A stretch of 64,000 nucleotides of DNA from Vitis vinifera. Taxonomy: Eukaryota > Streptophyta > Magnoliopsida > Vitales > Vitaceae. The stretch lies in assembly GCF_030704535.1 (NCBI RefSeq), contig NC_081822.1:4517001-4581000 (forward strand), in the 5' to 3' direction. This document shows, in pieces, positions 58,335-64,000 of the stretch (position 1 is its first letter; each line of letters begins with the position of its first letter). The translations under genes and the position numbers were made by a program. The notes under the pieces are model-generated. The model was not told where the DNA came from. It made no database searches and saw nothing but the letters and a program-made list of their open reading frames with translations.

Positions 58335-60859
58335 TCAGTCTTGTCCATCTGACAAACCAAGCAGGACTTCACATAGGCCTGCACGTCCTTCACCCATCTT
58401 AAGCCAGTAATAGGATCTGGCTAATAAGGCCAGAGTCCTTTCCTCTCCGGGATGGCCTGCCCATTTCGAATCATGAGTTTCTTGCAACAAATCCTTTCTC
58501 AGGCCACCTGCAGGAACATACCATCTTTCCCCTTTTGCCACAAGGAGGTCACCCTTTAGCCAATACTTCCTGATCACTCCCTCCTTTACTTGCTGCTTCA
58601 ACTTGCCATATGCAGCATCCTACTCTGCAACTAGCTTGATCTTCTCATTGAAGTCAGAGATGACTTCATAGAGGGTCGTAATGTAGGCAATTACCTCCTT
58701 CCTACTCAAGGCATTAGCCACAGTGTTATGTCTTCTTGGTCGATGCAGCCACTCGAATCTGAAGTCGGCTAGGAACTCCTGTCATCGTGCTTGTCTGGGA
58801 CTCAGCTTTTTCTGGGTCTTGAAGAAGGTGTTGGCCACATTATCCGTGACCACTGTGAAGATACTTCCCAGCAAGTAATGCCTCCACTGCTGCAGGCAAT
58901 GCACCACAGCCGTCATCTCCTTCTCGTGAGTGGAGTACCTCTGTTCTGCATTATTCAGTTTCCTGCTTTCAAACGCCACAGGGTGCCCTTCCTGCACCAA
59001 GACTCCACCCAAGGCTCTATCAGAGGATTTGTTTGGACTTCAAAGGGTAAGTCCAAGTCTGGAAACCGCAGCACAGGCTCCGTGGAGGTGGCTTCCTTCA
59101 AGCCTTCAAAGGTCATCTGACACTGCCGGTTCCAGTCCCATGAGTTCTCCTTTTTCAATAGGTCAGTAAGGGGAGACACCATCTTTGAATACCCCTTAAT
59201 GAACCTTCTATAGTAGTTGGCCAAGCCAAGGAAGGACCGCAACTCAGTCACTTTGGTAGGGACCGACCATTCCATAATAGCCTGCACCTTGCCTTTGTCT
59301 ATCCTGAACAGTCCTGCACTGATCTTATGTCCTAGAAATGTGATCTCCTCATGAGCAAACTCACATTTATCTGGTTTCACATAAAGCCTATTCTCCCTCA
59401 ATCTCTGAAACACCAATCTCAAGTGTTTCTCATGTTCTGTTAGAGTTTTCCTGTAAACTACAATGTCATCTAGATACACCACCACAAAGGCATCCAAATA
59501 ATCAAACAGAACATCATTCATTAAATTTCAGAATGTAGCAGGAGCATTTGTCAACCCAAAAGGCATTACAAGAGACTCGTATGAGCCATACCGAGTTACA
59601 CAAGTCGTTTTCCCCTCATCTCCTACTGCAATCCGCACTTGCCAATAACCTGATCTCAGGTCCAACTTGGTAAAGTAAGAAGCTTTTGACAATCTGTCAA
59701 ATAGTTCAGCAGCCAAGGGGATCGGGTACTTGTTCTTGATGGTCACCTTGTTGAGGGCTCTGTAGTCCACACACATGCGGAGTGAGCCATCCTGCTTCTT
59801 TTGAAACAGCACTGGTGCACCATATGAGGCCTTGGAGGGCTGGATCAAACCTGCATCCAGCAACTCCTTCAGTTGCTTACGTAACTCCAGCAACTCTATA
59901 GGAGGCATCCGGTAAGGGGCTCGAGCCGGGGCCTTTGTTCCAGGTAGCAGCTTGATTTTGTGGTCAATGGGTCGCCGAGGTGGCAACTCCTTGGGGAGTT
60001 CTGCAGGCATCACATCTTTGAACTCTTTAAGGATCTTAACCACTAAGTCAGGGACTTCCACAGACTGTCCCTCATTGATCTCGATCAAGGCTGCAATATA
60101 GGTCTCCTGGCCCTTCTTCAATCCTTTCTTCAATTGAATAGCAGACAACATCTCAGGCTGTCCCTTACCACCATCCTTTGTCCTTAAGGCCTTTACGAAG
60201 CAAGACTGCTTCTCTTCTAACACCACCAGTCCACCAAGATGTAGAATCAGGGCTACCTTGGCCCTTAAGAGAAAGTCTACACCAAGGATCAAGTCAAAGT
60301 CATCCAAAGGTACACAAAGTAAACTACACGTACCCTTCCAGTCACCGATTTGCATAGGGACATTCTTGGCTACCCCATGAATCTTCTGGGCTTGGCTATT
60401 GACTGCCTTGATCTGACTGGTATCCTCCTTCAATTTAAGTCCCAACCTGGTTGCTTCTCTAGTGGCCACGAAATTGTGAGTGGCACCACTGTCCACCAAG
60501 GCCTTCACTTGCACACCATTCACCACTGCATGGACGTGCATTAGAGACTTCTGAACTGGAGTCTCACCAAGAATCACGTTCAGAAGTTTCAGGGGGTTGA
60601 CTCTGGGAGGAGTCTTTGGGTCAGAGTCTCCCTTGTCATCTGCAGTCACCAGGGCTGAGAGTTTCTCTATTTTGGGGTAGTCTTTGGCTCGATGTGGGCC
60701 GTTGCAGATGAAGCATCCCATCATTCGAGTGGTCTGCTGCACAACCTTTGTGGTTTTCTCCACTGGTTTTTCTCCTACAGCAGGCTTTTTGTTCTGCTTC
60801 TTCCACCCAGACTCCTTAGTCTTGCCCTCATTCTTAGCCTTCTTGCCTCCTTCTGACAT
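58335..60859 (-). pseudogene. gypsy pol: protease, reverse transcriptase, RNase H
   Basis: From 60859 down: a zinc knuckle ([14 protein letters not shown], with one Cys position lost), protease ([12 protein letters not shown]), reverse transcriptase ([40 protein letters not shown]), a TGA stop at 59525-59527, then in the same frame [11 protein letters not shown] with the YLDD site. A frameshift near 59020 leads to RNase H ([32 protein letters not shown] with a changed second motif). Gene order and motifs fit Ty3/gypsy. Confidence 0.9.
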
Positions 60860-60865
60860 GGGTCT

Positions 60866-61708
60866 CTACGTGGTGGAGACGACTCCGCCCATCTTGTAGT
60901 CCACCAAGCAGTCTGCTGCAACCATGGTAGTAGGGAGATCACGAATCCCTTGTCTCCTGAGTTCCGTCTGAGCCCATCCTTGCAACCCAGACATGAAATT
61001 GAACAGCTTGTCCTCCTCGGACATGTTCTTAATGTCCAACATCAAGGAACTGAACTCCTTGACATATTCTCTCACAGACCCAGTGTGTCTGAGCCTTTTT
61101 AGTGTCTCTTTGGCCACCCAAGCCGTGTTGGTGGGAAGGAATTGATCCTTCAATTCCTTCTTTAGAGTCTCCCAAGTGGTGATTTGGGGCCTTCCAGACT
61201 CTGCATCGTCCTCCACCCTGGTTCGCCACCATAGTTTGGCATCACCAGTTAAATACATACTGGTGATGGAAACCTTCTCGCCATCAGGAACATGAGCAGC
61301 CTTAAAGAACTGCTCGATGTCCCACAAGAAGTTCTCCAGTTCCTTCGCATTTCTATTGTCATTGAAGCCCTTAGGCTCAGGGACTCGAACCTTAGAAGAA
61401 GAGGCTTCAGGGCCTGAGGCAAATCCCTGCAACACCGCCTTCTTAAGGATGGCGATGTCTTTTCCATAGGACTGCAGGGTCTCCTTGAAGTCATCAATCC
61501 GGGACTGCATCTCGGTTTTAAACTCAGCCAATTTCTCCTCAAAGAAATTGTCATGGGACTCCAACATACTCCTCTGAGCTTGGACTTCTCTCATGGTGTG
61601 CTCTGCCCACGAAGCCACTGTGCCATCCTCACTTGGCCATTCTCCCAGCGCCTCTTCTATTCGAGTCATCCTCTCCCGTAAGGCCTCCATTGCACTACCA
61701 CCAGCCAT
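60866..61708 (-). pseudogene. gypsy gag
   Basis: Starts MAGGSAMEALRERMTRIEEA at 61708 and contains the retrotransposon-gag core: FLWDIEQFFKAAHV, MYLTGDAKLWWRTR, LKKELKDQFLPTN and LRHTGSVREYVKEFSSLML. A TAG at 60866-60868 ends it. The same frame resumes at once as pol ([10 protein letters not shown]), so the original was probably one gag-pol frame. Confidence 0.9.
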
Positions 61709-61733
61709 CTTTGGTGCTTGCTCTGATACCAAT

Positions 61734-62538
61734 TGTCACACCCTCGAAAATCACCTTAGATTTTTCACCTGGTGCGCAGTACTAAGGACCCTTCCGTAGC
61801 CAACCTTTCTTCCCAGCCTTCTCAAACGCACACAAACAATAGCAAACCAAAGAAAACAGGGACACAACGAGATTACAGGAAATCCTTCCTAACTTGTATT
61901 AATCTCAACTACAAGATACAAAATTGTTTCCCTGAGTCGGAGGACAATGCTTACATCCCAAGCATTCAGAGATACTTTCCATTTTCTCTCTCCTCTCTCT
62001 TTCAAGGCTGCAGGAGCCCTTTTAAAAGACTCACCCTGCAGTTTTTCCCTTGGTGGTTATGCAACCGCCCATAAGCCCCCCTGAAGCACTTGCACAACCA
62101 CCCACTACCCAGATGGTGGTCTTTTTAAAAACTGCCACGTGGCTTTCTCTCTCTTAGACACGCAGACGTCCCCCTTTCGACGCGTGGCATCACTCATTCC
62201 ACCCGAATATCTCATATCCGGAATTCTGTTCGGCCGACGTTCCATCTTCTCCGGATGTATCACATCCGGAATTCTGTCCGTCGACATTCCCCCTTATCCG
62301 GATATCTCACATCCGGAATCCTGTCCAACCGAAGTTCCAACTTCTCCGGGTATCTCACAGCCGCCATTCTGTCCGGCCGAAGTTCCAACTTCTCCGGATG
62401 TCTCACAGCCGCCTTTTCCGGATGTCTCACATCCGGCGCCTGTCCGGTGCCGCCGTTCCACCTAGGCTCTCATGGGTGCAAGGCCTACCCATGAGGCCTA
62501 TTCCTCCGGGTCTGAATCAAGTGGCTAAGGGGCTAACA
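61734..62538 (-). repeat. 5' LTR of the gypsy element, 805 bp
   Basis: Partner of 56289-57165; high identity outside the minisatellite (62210-62445), where it has fewer 47-bp units. Confidence 0.9.
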
Positions 62539-62543
62539 GCAGG

Positions 62544-62931
62544 CCAGTAGTCATACCTGGAATGATCTCCTCAAGCCTGGAGTTTCTAGGATACCCGCTT
62601 GGCTTCCCTTTCTTTTTCAGCTAGAAAATACTCCATGCTGCTCGTTTTTTTTTTTTTTTTTGTCCGAAAATCCTATCTTTTCCTTTCTTTAGCTACTCTC
62701 TCTTCCTCCCCCGCTGCTCCCGTTTTTTTTCCTTTTTTTACCATTTCTCCAACTCTGCCCAAAAACCAGTCTCTACTCTGTCCTCTTCTTGCTGCCCAAA
62801 CAGCCTCACCTCAATCTTCCTTTTCCCGCTGCTTCCCATCATCTCAATCCCCTCCAATCTCAACCACTCTCCTAAAAAAAAAATATCCATACTTTTCTCC
62901 TTGGGGTCCCTAGCTAACCGGGGGGTCTACA
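62544..62931. other. right segment of the broken solo LTR
   Basis: About 390 bases of T- and C-rich sequence with no gene, ending in the LTR terminus GGGGTCTACA. Confidence 0.6.
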
Positions 62932-62936
62932 CATAG

Positions 62937-63473
62937 ATTACATATTCAAAAATATTTCGTTTATATTTAATATTTTAGTGATCTTCTCAAAAAATATTTT
63001 TTTCCATATCAATCTAAAGATGTTATTCCTTTTTAAATGATAGAAAAAATATGAATATAAAAGATTTATAAAGTAATGGGATAAGTAAATAAAAAAGATT
63101 TAGATGATTTATGGTATAAATAACATTAATATATTTCCTGTGGGACCCTCTCTGCAAGGCTGTCCCGAAGTCCTTCATGTTCACCGCCGTTTGGGAACGT
63201 ATGCCATCTAGGAAGACACTTTCAGTCATCTAGCCCAACGGCCCGAAGGTTGTGTGATTGGTTCGTCCCAAAGTAGGGTTAAACAGACAATTCTTGCGTA
63301 GATATAGCAAGATCAGCGTCGACTGTTCTATATGCATTGACTAAAAATGAAAGGGAATGGGAAATGTTGGGGGGCAACAGTCACCGTAGTGAAAGATGGT
63401 GTGGTGAAGAGAAAATGAAAGAAATAAGAAGAGAAAGAAAAAATATATAAAAAAAAAATGAAGAAGAGATAAG
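62937..63473. other. intergenic
   Basis: No gene seen; AT-rich with a GC-richer part around 63140-63260. Confidence 0.5.
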
Positions 63474-64000
63474 TGTTGATAGCAAAATTCCCCCACTACA
63501 GTAGCAGTTACCAGCAACAGAATCTCAATTAACTCATTACAGCGATTCTTCCTTCCTCCTGCAAAAAAGATGTCCAGATGGGTTGTCCGGACACATCCTC
63601 CGATGATTAAGTTAGTCTTTTGGAAGTTATTTGAAAAAAGATTCTTTCTTTGGGAGTATTGCTCCATGCTTTTTTTTCAAGGATGCTTACCCCCTCCTTC
63701 TCTTTGTGAGAGTCTCCTTAGAGTTTATATATGAGTCAGAGAGTATGGTCTCGCTGTGCTAATGGGTCCCATAGTCATGATTGCGACTCATAGGGTGGTG
63801 AAGCAATCATGACCCTTCTGGTGCGAGGTGATGGCTGTCAGAAGGGTATTTAGGCGGCGGTTGTCACCTCAATTTATGATTTTCGGTACCGAGAATGCGT
63901 CAGACAATCTGAAAAGATTTGGGAATGTCTTGTCAAGCGTATCTTGTATTGAAGATGAGTGATAGTTCAGGAGACTTGGTCGACAGTGTTGTCGAAGTTT
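63474..64000. mobile_element. start of an LTR related to the solo LTR at 6905-7561, cut by the window end
   Basis: Begins TGTTGATAGC and then follows the same order of motifs as 6905-7561 in the same orientation: ATTCTTCCTTCC, AAAGATGTCCAGAT, TCCGGACACATCCTCCGATG, GTGAGAGTCTCCTTAGAG, GGTGATGGCTGTCAGA. Identity is partial and there are insertions. Whether it is a solo LTR or the edge of a full element is outside the window. Confidence 0.6.

Larger units (their letters stand above)
56289..62538 (-). mobile_element. Ty3/gypsy chromovirus retrotransposon, nearly complete
   Basis: LTRs at 56289-57165 and 61734-62538 begin TGTCACACCC and end ACA on the plus strand. The exact 5-bp duplication GCAGG flanks the element (56284-56288, 62539-62543). 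On the minus strand a tRNA-Met primer site (TGGTATCAGAGC) adjoins the LTR at 61733, and a purine tract (GGCGGGGGTGGAT) adjoins 57165. Between them are gag, protease, reverse transcriptase, RNase H, integrase and a chromodomain, the hallmark of chromoviruses. Several stops and frameshifts inactivate it. Confidence 0.94.
51606..62931. mobile_element. solo LTR broken by two later insertions
   Basis: Starts TGTGGACCCCGC and ends GGGGTCTACA, with the exact 5-bp duplication CATAG on both sides (51601-51605, 62932-62936). Subtracting the foldback element and the gypsy element with their duplications leaves about 2.4 kb. The left 300 bases are the inverse of the right end of the solo LTR at 41477-44769 (shared AGTCGCCACTTATTTT / inverse of AAATAAGTGGCGGCT region), so the two LTRs are related and lie in opposite orientation. 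No coding region of its own. Confidence 0.82.

Overview
The window is nuclear DNA of a eudicot plant: AT-rich, genes with GT-AG introns, plant-specific families (WIP zinc finger, UGT85-type glucosyltransferases) and a heavy, nested transposon load. The style and the families fit grapevine (Vitis) or a close relative; that species guess is an inference, not something read from a marker.

Layout. 1-3.3 kb: mostly unassigned, with two coding-like stretches on the minus strand. 3.3-11.9 kb (+): an ARP1-like RRM RNA-binding protein gene in six exons; its last intron is about 5.9 kb long because it carries an old Ty1/copia element (6340-11515), which itself carries a solo LTR (6905-7561). 13.5-14.4 kb (+): a two-exon WIP/TT1-type zinc-finger gene. 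14.7-27.7 kb (-): one UGT85-like pseudogene whose two exons are about 11.6 kb apart because its intron holds a 6.8-kb CACTA transposon (16332-23095) and a 3.7-kb hAT transposon (23457-27178). The CACTA element has a Ulp1/C48-protease-like gene and fragments of three host genes (BIG5-like ARF-GEF, WPP-domain-associated protein, PPR protein). 28.2-31.0 kb: interleaved inverted repeats with a host-gene fragment. 32.8-34.5 kb (+): intact UGT85-like gene. 36.9-41.1 kb: young copia element without gag. 41.5-44.8 kb: long solo LTR with a 102-bp tandem repeat. 45.8-47.4 kb (-): second intact UGT85-like gene. 47.8-49.7 kb: nearly perfect 1.8-kb palindromic element with 9-bp target duplication. 51.6-62.9 kb: solo LTR broken by a 2.7-kb hairpin-array foldback element (10-bp target duplication) and by a complete Ty3/gypsy chromovirus. 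63.5 kb to the end: start of another LTR.

The host content is therefore a small UGT85 cluster (two working copies, one pseudogene, one trace of a further copy at 50.75-51.29 kb) beside two regulatory-protein genes. Most of the remaining sequence is transposons. Exact target-site duplications were found for eight insertions, which lets the nesting order be read directly. The most unusual objects are the two foldback elements, whose long arms are themselves filled with short palindromes, and the gene-capturing CACTA element.
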